DNA of 64,000 nucleotides from Lagopus muta (Eukaryota; Chordata; Aves; Galliformes; Phasianidae): the NCBI RefSeq assembly GCF_023343835.1, contig NC_064435.1, positions 39,642,603 to 39,706,602 of the forward strand, given 5' to 3'. Under the pieces are notes generated by a model. It was not told where the DNA came from, did not search any database, and saw only the letters and a program-made list of their open reading frames with translations. This document shows positions 35,215 to 47,455 of the stretch, piece by piece. The translations under genes were made by a program, and so were the position numbers. Each line of letters opens with the position of its first letter. Positions within the stretch are counted from its first letter, which is position 1.

Positions 35215-36600
35215 TAGAATATTGAATCCTTAGAGTTGGAAGAGACCACTAAATTCATCCAGTCCAACTCCCCTGCAATGAACAGGGACATCCATAGCTA
35301 GATCAGGTTGCTCAGGACCCCATCCACCCTCACTTTGACCGTCTCCAGAGACAGGGCTTCCACTGCATCCCTGGGCAACCTGTTCCAGTGCCTTGCCAGC
35401 CTTAATGTGAAAAATTTCCTCCTTATATCCAGCCTAAATCTCCCATTTCAGTTTAAACCATTGTCCGCTTGTCTTATCACAACAGACCCCACTAAAGAGT
35501 CTGTTCCCTTCCTTCTTTAGAGCTTCCCCTTCCTTCTTTAGCTCCCCTTTAGAGACTGAAAGGCCATTATCAGGTCATCTTGGAGCCTTCTATTCTCCAG
35601 GTTGAACAGCTCCAGCTCTCTCAGCTTGTCCTCATAGGAGAGATGTTCCATCCCTTGAATCATTTGTGTAGTCCTCCTCTGGACGCACTCCAACAGTTCT
35701 ATTTCTCTTCTGTGCTGGTAGTGGGGGTTGTCATAACCCTGGTGCAAAATCTTGCATTTTGCTTTTTTGAACCTCATGATGCACTCCTGGGCCCACTGCT
35801 TGAGCCTGTCTAGGTCTCTCCAGATGGCATCTCATCCCTCAGGCACGTGGACCGCACCCCACAGCTTGGTGTCATCAGAAAACTAGCTAAGTATGCACTC
35901 AACCCCAGTTTTGGTGTCATTGATGAAGATATTAAAGAATATTGGTCCCAATGCTGATGCCTGGGGGACACCACTTGTCAATGATCTCCATCCAGACATG
36001 GAGCCATTGACCACCACTCTCTGGATTTGATCCTGCAATCAGTTCTTCATCCATCACCCATAAAATCCATATCTATCGAATTTAGAGAGAAGGGTTTTGT
36101 GGGGTACTGTATCAAAAGCCTAACTGAAGTCCAGACAGATGGATGACATCAGTGGCTCTTCCCTTGTCCCTTGATGTATTTACACCATCATAGAAGGCCA
36201 CTAAGTTGGTCAAGCAGGATCTGCCCCTGGTGAAGCCATGCTGGTTCTCTTGTATCAACTCCTTGTCTTCCATGTGCCTTAGCGTAACTTCCAGGAGGAT
36301 CTGCTCCATCATCTTCCGCAGCACAGAGGTGAGACTGATAGGTTGGTAGTTCCCAGGGACATCCTTTTTTATCCTTCCTAAAAATGGGTGTGATGTTGCC
36401 TCTTTTCCAATCACCAAGGATTTTGCCTGACTGCCAAGACTTTCCAAGTATCATTGATAGTGGCTTGGCAACTACATCAGCCAATTCCCTCAGGACTCTA
36501 GGATGTTTCTCCTCAGGACCTGTAGACTTGCGAATGTTCAGGTTCTTCAGGTGGTCACAAACCTGATCTTCATTTGCAGTAGGAGAATCTTGAGATGTTC
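35215..36600 (-). mobile_element. CR1 LINE, antisense, longest copy with reverse-transcriptase core
   Basis: About 1.4 kb of CR1 in reverse. The + strand starts at the inverted 3' end (TTAGAGTTGGAAGAGACCAC) and runs through the 3' UTR, the ORF2 C-terminal part and back into the catalytic reverse-transcriptase domain. Minus-strand translations show [20 protein letters not shown], then [20 protein letters not shown] and DKGRATDVI, typical of the early motifs of CR1 reverse transcriptase. The following DFSKAFDTV-type block is replaced after a frameshift. The palm-to-thumb part is divided among frames, so the copy is dead. The 5' end is truncated near 36,600; no endonuclease domain is seen. Confidence 0.95.
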
Positions 36601-38426
36601 AAAACTGGGACCTGGGAATCTTAAATTCTCACAGTTTCACATCTATTCTAACCCTCTTACTACTAATAAATCTTATTTTTCCCCACTGATACCTTTATAT
36701 TCATATTCATTAGGATGAACAAAAAGAAGTGCAGTTCTCAAACTACAGATGAAAGAACAAATAAATTTTCCTTTATTACAGGCTTGTTTGGAAACAGCTA
36801 CCTTTCCCTCTTTGCCCTGTACCCACTTTATTCTTACCTTAATTGAGAATCCCCATCAGGTTTTCTTTAAAAATGAAATACACAATTGAAAGAGGACACA
36901 GAAGAAAAAAATGCTATGGTGGTATCCATCTCTCTATTATTCATACTGCTAGTTATTGATAAATTTGGTTTCTCTTACTCTGTTATCCTGCTCTGTTTTT
37001 CTTCTGGATTGAGGCAGTCTCCACAAAAGCCTTCATTGCTTTCCTTACATTTTATTTCTTATCTCTCCCCCTCCTCACCCTCTGCAATTGTAAGCCGTGT
37101 GTGTTTGCAGTATTTGCTTTCTATTTGCAGACTGGTTGAACTTTTTGCATCAAGTAGCAGCTATGTAACTGGAGACCAAAGAGTCACTTTATATAAAGAT
37201 CACTGAGAATCATAAGCCTTTTTTTCTTGACCTTTTCTACCAAAACATTAGCTTCTGAGTCAGCCTGCTTTGAAGCTACAGAAGCACTACATATTGTGTT
37301 GTTGCTTTCTGACTTCAAGCAATTCTTGTCTTCCTTTTTCTCTTATTTTTAGCATCTGAAGGGTGAAATTTTACAATATGCTACTTTTCTCCCTTTTTTT
37401 TTTTAATGGGAACAAATGTTAGCACATCAAAAGCTCATTGCTTTTAGTGTGTGTCACTTGAGATCACTAAAAAGAATATTTTGTATTTCTCCTTACTGAA
37501 TCATAAACCATGGGCACTACTAAAAATACTTTTCACAGAAGTTCTGGGATCAGTCATTTAAAAAATCTTATATACTGAAGTGAGGAACTAAAGATGAGCA
37601 TTAACCCAAAGGTGAAGCGTTATGCAACTAAAGCATAATTCTTCTATGCAGTCTGTCAATGCTTTTTTATATAGACTGAGCATTTTTAGTATAAATTATA
37701 TACCATTTTTAATGTAGAAAACTGTACTTTTGCATACACATGTACTTGAATGGCTCAATTCCTCTGTCTTTCTCTTTTTACATGCCAGTCATAAATCTTC
37801 CAGATGTGAAGGCCTTTCTGCAGCAATGCAGTTCTCTCAGACAAATGTAAAATAGTTGTTCATTTGCAAGGTGCATTGTTTGGAATTTCTAGGAAAATGA
37901 TTCATACTGTATTTCTGTGTATTCAGTTAGTAGAAGATAGGAGGTGTGTGCTATCACCATAGACTCATCTAGTAAGTATAGATAAAGGCCACAGCAGCTC
38001 CCCTGCCACCTTAGCTGTGCTGCTGTACAAATTCACATTCAGTGTAACCAGGTAGCTATCTCACAACCACATAGCTATGGCTGCAGACAGAGTCAGCCTC
38101 TTGACAGGATAGAGAATTGCAAGTCATATATAGCCTACACCACAAAATATCCATTACGAGTTAGAAGAACTCTTATTTTCTGTGACAATGAAAAATTCCT
38201 TGCCCTGCTACCAGGCCAGAGATGTTCACTAATGTGTTCAGAGGTGCTCACTGAATTTAATGAACATCCAGGAGTAGTAAAGTAAGCAGAGACTTCAATA
38301 AATTTGGCAGGAACAGAGAGTATAGATCTTCCAGAACTTTGTTCTATTTGCTGTGCATCAAGTTAGAGTGTAACACAATAAATAAAGATGGAATATATTA
38401 AACATTTAAAACAGGGCAGCTAAATT
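36601..38426. other. Non-coding stretch, no recognised element
   Basis: AT-rich, unique-looking sequence. The 106-codon open frame at 36886-37206 has no domain or splice support. Confidence 0.45.
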
Positions 38427-38438
38427 GCCACCTAGTGG
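38427..38438 (-). promoter_or_regulatory. CTCF core motif match, minus strand
   Basis: The minus strand reads CCACTAGGTGGC, a full match to the CTCF core CCASYAGRKGGC. The motif by itself does not prove occupancy. It lies 4.4 kb from a second perfect match in the opposite orientation. Confidence 0.45.
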
Positions 38439-39668
38439 TCTTCAAATGTATTATCTATGGCACGCTGCTCTGCATGAGAAAACACCTATATACATTTTCT
38501 TCTGCCCGAGCCTCGGTATTGTTGCTCACTGTTCTCTTCTCCATAGCATTAACAATGTGAAGGGATGGCTGTACATAATTCCCGAGCCAACTCAAGACAT
38601 CACTGTTGGAATTTTGGGGATGTTGGGGAAGATTGTGCAGGGCATGGACAATTTAATAAAAGGAGAATCTCCAGGGCAGCCAGCCAGTCTCAATTTATGA
38701 TAAAAAATGCTGTTGGGTAAAAGCCAATTACATATTATCTCTATTTCAAGTTATTTTTTGTCTTTTAACTAGAATAAAAATAAAAATAAAAGGCAAGTGT
38801 TTTGATGTAAAAGGAAATAAAAGGTTTTCTTGGAGTCAGTAAATGAGTGAATACTTAGGATTTTTCTCTTCCCAAGGCTCAGCCACCTCTAGTGTAAGAA
38901 GCCCTTTACTCTCTTGGGTATTCTCCCACCTTCCAGTCTCACCCTGCTTGAACCATATGTTCATCTGCATGTGCTGTTTAAACAGAGCCATGCAGATAGG
39001 AAACATCAAGGAACATAAGTTGAACAATAAGTTTTGCAGTTCTACTTTTGTGATTTGTCATGTAAGTCTGCTCAGAAGCTATTATAACAGACCAAAAAAG
39101 TATTTCAACATAATGAACTGCAACAGGCAAAATTTTTAGTGATTAATGCATTTTCAATCATCTTACCAGTACCCTGCTTGGGATTCAGTGGGCTGTGTGC
39201 TGACAAAGATGATGCTCACAAGAAGTGGAGGCCTGGAGCGGGGGCTGCAGGCTATATCTCTTGGTGAACTCACCAGTTGTTTCAGAGATAAGTCAGTCCA
39301 CAGCAGTAGAATCCAAATGATTCATCTTCCTCCTCCACTGTCACCTGTTGGGATTCAGTGTAATTAGTGGCTGAAGAGGAAACATCAGCCCAGGGAGAAG
39401 CTGAGGACCAAGGACTGCACATTCACTGTGGTACTTTAAGGTGACGTGAGTGAGGAATTGTTTTAGGGACTGCAAAATCCTGAAGCTTGACCCTAGCCAA
39501 AATACATTCCTTTGCAAATCACTGGTTCTCAGTTAAGCTACTGGTATTTTCCATATCTGTCAAAGTGAGCTGAGAGCCCATTAACCATAGGCTATCACTT
39601 CCCTTATCAGTCAGTTGCAGAAGAGAAAACAGGGGTTGGGCAAGGGATAACACTTGAGTAGTGTAGGG
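38439..39668. other. Non-coding stretch, no recognised element
   Basis: Unique-looking sequence with an (AAAAT)n-like patch near 38,774-38,795. No gene or repeat family is recognised. Confidence 0.45.
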
Positions 39669-39930
39669 AAACTGTTCAGCTATAGCCTGAACTGATGATT
39701 GAGCACCTGGTGAAAGGGTATGGATAGCCCAGGAAGCACAGGTGCAAAAAATTTACCTATGCTTCCCATCTGACCAGAAGGGGTAGATTCTGGGTCCACA
39801 CTCCCCCTAGCCTTATTTAAGGGCTATATTGGGGAGACAGAATGTCCTTTGGATGAAGATTCCTTCCTAAGAAGGAGTGTTCCACAACTTGGGATCCTCA
39901 TCACCAGCTGGGTGAGTCAGCCTTTTCTCT
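39669..39930 (+). repeat. Promoter-like interspersed repeat, copy B
   Basis: This is homologous to 17,312-17,545 over most of its length. Shared blocks are GAAACTG, AGCCTGAAC, TGATTGAGCACCTG, AAGCACAGGTG, CAGAAGGGGT, a TATA-like TTATTTAAG at 39813-39821 and a donor-like GGTGAGTCAGCC with GTGAGT at 39912. The 12-bp palindrome of copy A is degraded here. The conserved order of TATA box, about 80 to 90 bases, and splice donor suggests that the family carried a promoter and a 5' splice site. Confidence 0.5.
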
Positions 39931-40777
39931 GTATATGGCTGTTGGTATTCTCAGAAATGCTTTGCCTGGTATTATAAAGATCTTGTCAGAAGCTGTTTTG
40001 CTGCTTCGTAGGGAGGACAGGTAGTAATAAATGTATTAAATTGACGAAAGGAACAATGTTTTCCTAAGCTTCAGATTTTGTGACTGAAAAACAGTTCACT
40101 GTGTTTAATATAGTATATAGTTCTGTTTTGTCCCATTATCCTTTGAGATTATTTTCAACCTGGTTGACCTTAACCTGTTCTAAGATACAGTCTGATCTCT
40201 GAAAGCCAGTTCACTCCCAAATGCACTTTGAGTGATTTGGGTTCTAAGAAGCATACAACAAAAAGTGAAATGTCAACACTGAGCAACTGTAGGTTTAACC
40301 ATGATATCTGTTGTCAGTAAAATTACTCAGGGACAAGATTTTAGATAAATGCAAGGAGCACCTCTGAAAAATAAACTACCTGTTCCCCAGAAGTTGGTAA
40401 GCCGCAAAATATCATGTAGAAAGCAATTCCTCACTAGAATTGTAATGTGTGGCATGAATTTGTTTTCCCCAAGTCATCAGTTCTTTAAGTCATCAGTATT
40501 AATTAGGAATGATATTGACTATTGGATTTTCTATAAAGTTAACATTGTTCTGCTCTTCCACAAAAATAGCCTATTGGTTTTTCAGATCCTGTTAAGATTT
40601 GCTATGCCAAATGGTAGCTGTGTCACTCTGTAGGACATGCCTTCAATTTCTGGGGCCTCACATGTGTAGTAGATAGCAAGAGTGCTTTCAAATACATCTC
40701 TCGGAAGCTTCTGCTGATGTTTGCAGATAGGAAGTTCAAGATCCTTCTTCCTTGTTCACATAAATAATTAGTGTTCC

Positions 40778-40829
<52 letters not shown>

Positions 40830-42324
40830 CCACCCTGAATGGATCATTCATTATATCCTACTTTATATCTACACTTACATAAACACCAAATGTTTCTAGT
40901 AGGAAGAAAGTGTAGTCCAGTGTTACTGTGCTAGCCTTCAACAAGAGAAATAACTATCCAATGGCCATGTGTTGGGTCTGTGTGGCACTTTGAGGGTGCT
41001 GAGGGCTTGCTGGTACTGGTTCTGAAATGGTTCATTGTCTCAGCCTTCCCTTCGTGGCAATGTGACTACGTTCAGAGTAGTCAGAATGAACTTGTCTCCC
41101 CACAGAAAACAACCAAACAGACAAAAATAAGGCAAGTGATACTCATAACTGAACAAGTGTTTTGTGAGGAAAATTATCTGCCTGGATCATTCTGGAAAAG
41201 AGCTGCCTTAGGACTTAAGTACAGGCAGGCACATAGAAATGGAGTTAGCTTTCTTATCTAATTAGCACATCTCTTGTTCACTGCCAAAACTGAGCTTCAA
41301 CAGAAATTTCTTTGAAAGATCTTGAAGGCATGAGAACATTTCATAATAATAAAGCGGCCATGACCTGAACTAAGATGTTTGTTTAAACATAGAGTGCTTT
41401 TCAGTCAAAGGGATGTAAAAGCTGATACAACTGGAGTGTTGTTGGGTGGGGTTTTTTGTTTTTTGTTTTGTTTTTTTCCAGTAACTTTCAGTACAAATTG
41501 TTTGTGGGAAGAAGCACATTTGACCTTTAAGCAAGAATTGTTATTTATTTTTATTAATTTTTACTATGCGTGCCTGCTTCCCCCAGGAATAAAACTAACT
41601 GAAATCAGTTCCCCCTGTGTTTATTTAAATGGAGCTGGTTTTTATGATGAGCCTCCAGTCAGCTCTGTCATGTTCAAACGAATGTTCTGAATTATTGTTT
41701 TTTCACCCGATTTCACAATCAGCCCTTTGCAACCCACAACACTGTCACTAGCAATCTGACTGAAGGCAAGAAAATTCTTTAATGTCTAAATCGGTTTATA
41801 CTGGATAATCTCAACACCTTTCAGCAGCAGTAGTATTTAAATACAGCTGAAGAAGAACAAAATAGTGTGTCTGAATTTTAAAGAAGCATTGTGCATCTGT
41901 TATTCTTTCTTTCTTCCTAGAATCTTATAATTAATAAGTGTGACATTTGCACTTCTTTTTTTCGCATGTCTTGCTTAAAATTTTGCCTTCTCTTGAGTAT
42001 AAAGGTTAGTATGTTTTAAGACTGATAGCCTTTGACATAGGAAAGTGGCCATGTTAAAAAGTTGTAAAACTACACATAAATACTGAGCTTAAAAAAACTT
42101 GCGTCAAGGAAGCTTAGTAATTTATCTATCAAGTATATCTCTATTGTCCTGTTGCTGTTGATGAGAGTACAAATCCTTGTCTTTTGGAACATCACAGGAA
42201 TAAAATGGCCACAGACAGCATCCTTACTTACAGCTTGAAGTTCTTTTCCAGTCACTACTTTATATGCTCGTTCTTTCCTTTTCTGTGAGCCTCTCCTTCT
42301 TCCCAGTTCTCAAATAAAGGAATC
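39931..42324. other. Non-coding stretch, no recognised element
   Basis: AT-rich, unique-looking sequence apart from the 46-T run at 40,781. Open frames up to 103 codons are without domain or splice support. Confidence 0.45.
40781..40826. repeat. Poly-T tract (46 T)
   Basis: The longest homopolymer in the window, uninterrupted. No retroposed body is recognisable beside it. Confidence 0.95.
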
Positions 42325-42479
42325 AGAGGTTGTGGATGCCCCATCCCTGAAGGCATTCAAGGCCAGGCAGGATGTAGCTCTGGGCAGCCTGGTTGAGTGG
42401 TTAGTAACCCTGCTCATGGCGTAAGGATTGAAACTAGATGATCTTTGAGGTCCTTCTCAACCCAAGCCATTCTATGATC
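42325..42479 (+). mobile_element. CR1 3' end fragment, sense
   Basis: GTTGTGGATGCCCCATCCCT, GGCATTCAAGGCCAGGCAGG, 'GAAACTAGATGATCTTTGAG' and CCATTCTATGATC appear in the order of the CR1 3' UTR. It is strongly 5'-truncated. Confidence 0.9.
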
Positions 42480-42860
42480 AGGGAGATGGGATTAAGGAAG
42501 GCAAGTTGTCAATTTCCATTTTTCATTCAATTATTTTCAATTATTTTTTTTTAATCCTTGTTTCTGTGAAAGTGGAAACCTTTACCAGAGCACTATCTAG
42601 GCAAAATCTTCCCATGCGTTTATATGTTGGGATAAAATGCAATGTTTCAACTGTTTTTTTGTTGTTTGTTTGTTTGTTTTTTGGTTTTTTTTTTTCTACA
42701 AACATTCCAAATAAAGATGAAGAAAGATTCATAGCATCTCTGTTTATGTAAACGTACCAGGAATTCGAAGCACTAATAACATTAAATAAATAAAATTTAC
42801 GTCCCTATATTTTCCAGCTGTTGTGCGTCTTGCGATCCGGTCTGATATGCGAGCTGTTCA

Positions 42861-42872
42861 CCAGCAGAGGGC
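42861..42872 (+). promoter_or_regulatory. CTCF core motif match in a CpG-rich patch
   Basis: CCAGCAGAGGGC fits the CTCF core CCASYAGRKGGC at every position. About eight CpGs fall between 42,825 and 42,915, in surroundings where CpG is rare. This suggests a conserved or unmethylated regulatory site. It points rightward, away from the minus-strand match at 38,427. Confidence 0.5.
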
Positions 42873-43535
42873 ATTGTGCGCATCGGGGAAACGCAGGCTG
42901 CAAAAGCAGTCTCGAGAGAAGGGAAAATTCTTCTGACCTTCTTACGGCATTGCAAATTTTAGGAAATTAAGCAGAAGCTTAATACAAGCTGAAACTTCCC
43001 AATCACAGGATCTGACATATTTACAAGCACTTCCTCATCTCTGTAGCTCCTGCACAGGGAAAAACAGTAAATGAATTGTTTTTTGTCTGTAAATAATGAG
43101 GGAAAACTCTGCTATTAGAACTGAAATTGTGTTTTCATTTTTGAGCAGATGAACAAAAGCTATTCTTTTTAACCTATTCATTGGACAGTTTTTGTTTTCA
43201 TTTCTCCTACTCTTAGCTGATACTCCCTTTAGTGAACCATATTCTCCCTGTGTCTATATGGATTTTGGTTTGTAAGCACGAAACAGCACTGATTTCCAGC
43301 AGTTGAGGTGGCAGCCTTTGAACTACATTAATCAAAAAGATTGGGCAGAAAAGGGAGAATATCTGCCACTGGGGGGGGGGAAAAAAAAGTGCCATAGAGA
43401 AATTAATATTTCTTGCTTTCGTTTTACAGGTATGCAGTCTCTTACAAGAACCTTCAATATTATTATTACTATTAATATTACTCATTTCTAAGACCTTAGC
43501 AGGTAGACTGCGATTGGATCAATCTTGGAATTTAA

Positions 43536-43559
43536 TTTTTTTTTTTTTTTTTTTTTTTT
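43536..43559. repeat. Poly-T tract (24 T)
   Basis: An uninterrupted T run after TTTAA. Confidence 0.95.
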
Positions 43560-45290
43560 ACTAAGGTTTTTAATAACACTTCTAATAATCCCTTCACTTC
43601 AAACATGAAAGCAACATTCTCATGGGCGGAAGAAATGATGTCATCTTGTCTTTTCATCTTTACACTTGGAAAGAAGTTCTCTTACTAATGCTTTTCTGCC
43701 AAATAATATCTTGCATTTCTTAGTATGTTGACATTTCTCTCCTGGAGAGTTTTCAGGTTCTCGGAGAAAGCAGCACAAGAGGAGAGTCCAAACACTAATA
43801 TATTAATGCATAATTCTGTATTACCAAATCTAATATACATTTAAATGCAACATTAATTTATGTGAAACATTCTTTTTAAAAACATACATGAAGTAAAACC
43901 GTATTTTCAGTTCAACTTTGCAGGAAAAAAATAGAACACCTATATTTCAGAAATGTGTTAAAGCTTGCCAAATGAACTGCATGATATAATACATTTCTTC
44001 CTGGGAAAATACTCAACTGTCACTTAAAAACTGTTTCATCAGCTTCTTTCTTGCCTTACTGAAGTTAACATACAGATGAGTCACTGAACAGTGAGAACTA
44101 AAAATACTTATTCAGTGGACTGCATTATTTACACAAGGATGTAAAGAATACTGCAGTCATTTATCTGTTTATTACATAAAGGATTCTAGCTCTTTAAGCT
44201 TGTTGATGTGTACATGACATTAAATCTCAAAATGAACATAGCACAATACTTATTTGCTTGTTTGTAAGATCAGTATGTGCAGTGATTAAATCTATTGCTT
44301 GGGTATTGCAATTCATATAGGTGATTTTTCAAGGTGATTCCAAAATGCCATTATTGAGAAAGGTGTTTTCACTTGTCTGTTCATCCAATGTGGCCTTGCT
44401 TCCTTAAGTGAATAATTCCATAGCAAGTCAATAGTTTACTGTGAAGTGTATCTTGGGAATCTATCTCACATTTGGAAGTTCACATTTAATTTCAGTCCTA
44501 AAACTATTTTGTTTCTTACTTTTGGTTGAAAGGACCATATGAAAAATATCTTTCCAATAACAAGATAAGTGCCCAGATATATGCATATAGGTGATGCTCA
44601 TAATTTACCTTTTCATTCCTTCTGCTTGCTTCAGAACTCAGTGAAACATTTAAATGAGAAAAGTCCTTGTCCAACTAAACCTAAAATGATATTAACTTTC
44701 AGCACTGAGACAAATGAAAACGTACTTTGAGTTTAAGCTGACTAATGTTTAGTGACTTCTATGCACCGTCAGTAACTGAGAGCTCTACTCAAAGCCCACC
44801 TACAGATATGGGCCCTCTGCAGTTGCACACTGACTTGATGTAAAAGCTTCTGTGGATATTTAAACTGAGGTCTGAAAACAAGCGAAGCTTGTGCTTCGTC
44901 TTGCAAGGAAGAAATGATGGGAGGCCTTAAAAATACTTTATATCTCTGATTACCTTTATGACACCTCTTTCCTTTTTTTCTGGGAGTCAACTACATATCA
45001 CAAATACCTTGTAGCCCAATTGGCATTCAAAAAAGTTAATTAGCCTCACGCTTCTTAAGTGAAAACTTCTGCATCAATTATACATATGAACAAATATGTA
45101 TGAAATAAATTTGCATCTATATTCTAACTGGTAAGAAACACAGTGGAAAAACTATGCCCTGTAGCCAAAGGTTGACCTTCCACAAAAGCTTTGAGTAGTT
45201 ATTGTTACTCCATCATTCACAAGTCTATGATTTATGAGTGTTTTTCTTGGTGGGAAGTGCTTTTTTCACACCTCTGTTTCTTTGTGATAG

Positions 45291-45476
45291 GCAATAGGTA
45301 CAGGAGAGTTGCTAGAAGCCAGCCCAGACTATAGTAAGGCCTGGACAAAAGAAATGTTGAGCATAATCCACATAGAGAGAACTACACTAATACCAGAGCT
45401 ACTGACAATAGAAAGAACTGCCGAGTCTATGGCAGCAGCTGGAGGGAGTCTAGGAGATGAAGAGAAAGGACTCTAA
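45291..45476 (+). other. Candidate terminal coding exon, family unknown
   Basis: A pyrimidine-rich acceptor (CCTCTGTTTCTTTGTGATAG) precedes a 61-codon open frame that ends in TAA at 45474-45476. The frame has no ATG near its start, as expected for an internal-to-terminal exon. It reads AIGTGELLEASPDYSKAWTK, EMLSIIHIERTTLIPELLT, then IERTAESMAAAGGSLGDEE, KGL. The composition is protein-like and hydrophilic with a helical middle. Against it: no upstream partner exon found, several ATA and CTA codons that vertebrate genes use sparingly, and a length that chance can produce. AATAAA occurs downstream near 45,705. An old retroelement gene fragment is another possibility. Confidence 0.3.
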
Positions 45477-46781
45477 GTTTGATCTGCAGAGATCTGCCTC
45501 TGCATCACTTGGAATGAACTCCTTTAATGAAGTTTGCCACTTTATTAACATTTGAACTATTCCTAAGGTACTCTATCAAGATATGAAAGTTGGCTTTAGC
45601 TCCTTTAAGTGGGTACTAGATAACTTGCAGTAAAAAAACTTCTCCCATGACTAATGAGGATAAGGATAATAGCATTTTTTTTCCTCAGCGTGCTGACTGT
45701 GAGAATAAATTAGATGTTCAGATACTATAGCAATGCATCCTAGTTTAATCCTAGATCAAAAAGAATTTTGAAAACAAACAGTATTCCATTATTTTTTTTT
45801 TAGACAGTAATGATATAAAAATTTCTTTTCAATAGCTATGAATTCTCTTACAGAGAGAACTTGTAGATGAAAAGCCCCAGAAATGTTAAGAGCAATTATA
45901 GGGAAGGACTTGAATTAGTTGAGAGCAGAATGGCTAAAGAGGATGCTATTAAATTAATAAGTGATTTACACTGCACAGTTCTGCAGCCAGAGAAGCGACT
46001 ACCAGCATGCTCAGTTTGGTCTCTTCAAAATGCCTGGAGTGAGGCTCTAAGTTGAAAAGTGATTATGTAAAAATAGCACTTCCTACTCAGCAGATCTGTT
46101 CTTGTGTGCTTTAGTGGAGAGAAAAAAAAACATCACTATATCTTCACTGCTGAGCCACCCTGTCTCTAGGGGAAGAAAGTGGATTATAGTCTAGTTTATG
46201 CAACTTCATCAAAATCACCATTTTAAAGCTATAATGTACCTAGGAAAAAGCCATCATTTCAAAATTGTGTCCTTTGAAATCGGACCTGCATAACCTCATT
46301 ACCTCCAGCTGAATGGAAATAAATGAAATGAAAGGAAATAAATCCTTCAGATTGAAAAATCATGATTGGACTACTTCCAGCTTCCTGTCATTGCCCAAAC
46401 TAATCAAGCTATTTTCACCCCCAGGTGGAAAATGAAAAGAAAGTGAGAGATAATGATTATTCTTTTTTAAATATTTGGCAGGTAGACTCAGAGCTATATA
46501 AGTTTCAAGAGGTTACATGAGGACTACAGAAGGCTAATAGCATGATAACAGCTGCTAGCACAGGGATGTAAGCAATACAAACATCAGATTCGTGCAGTTT
46601 GGCCAGCTTGTTGCCAAGGATGTCAGACTCCTGAGTGATGGAGAGAGCTTCGCCACAGTCAACATTGTCTCCAGCTTCCAAAGGGTTGGTATTCCACAAC
46701 AAAATGTTCCTCTTTCTGTCTTTCAAAATAAGTTTTATTTAGCAGTGTAATTGTTTTGTTTTTTTTCAGAGGAGGAGGATG

Positions 46782-46818
<37 letters not shown>

Positions 46819-46826
46819 GGGGGGGG
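46782..46826. repeat. T17-A19-G9 compound homopolymer
   Basis: Seventeen T, nineteen A and nine G follow one another without interruption. The T/A part is a perfect palindrome able to form a hairpin. A GGAGGAGG-type purine tract lies on both sides. Confidence 0.9.
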
Positions 46827-47455
46827 AGGAGGGGGAAGTGCTATTCTTAACACTATAAAGTATATACCTAGAATCTAGCCAGCGATTCAAAAGGATACTT
46901 TAATCATTTTTGTCCATTACATGCTCATTAGAGGTGAGTGTATTTACATGTTTAATATGCAGCTAATCTGCAAAAACTTCTTTGATCATAGGCATTTGTC
47001 CTCAAAGCTGTGCCGAAAATCTCATCTCTAGATAACCTAATGTGTGAAGTGATGAATTTGTTTTCAAGTCCCTTACGGAATGCCTTCCACTTTTTTTCAC
47101 TTCAAAATAAAACACCTACCTAACAAGTGATCCTCCTCTCCTGAACATTGTCTTTAAATATAAAAAAAAAATCATACCCAAATCCTTCCCTTAGGGTTTT
47201 GCCTGACATTTCTCTTAGAACATATCTGAGGAGGAAAACTAATGGCATTATTTTATAGACACAATCCTTTTCTAAAGGAGCAGAAACGTCTATGCATTTC
47301 TCCTTCCCATCTGTAATACAAATCATTCCAGTAGACCTAATAACTCTGAATCACATCAGCTAAAAGCCTGAAGCTTTAGACTTAGAAGGTTGATCTACTC
47401 TACTGTACTTATTGCAAATGGTCAAACACTAGGGAACTATATAAATTTGGAGGGG

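Noticed and set aside
36886-37206. 106-codon open frame with hydrophobic segments
   Set aside because: The hydrophobicity reflects T-rich composition. No family signature or promoter is seen.
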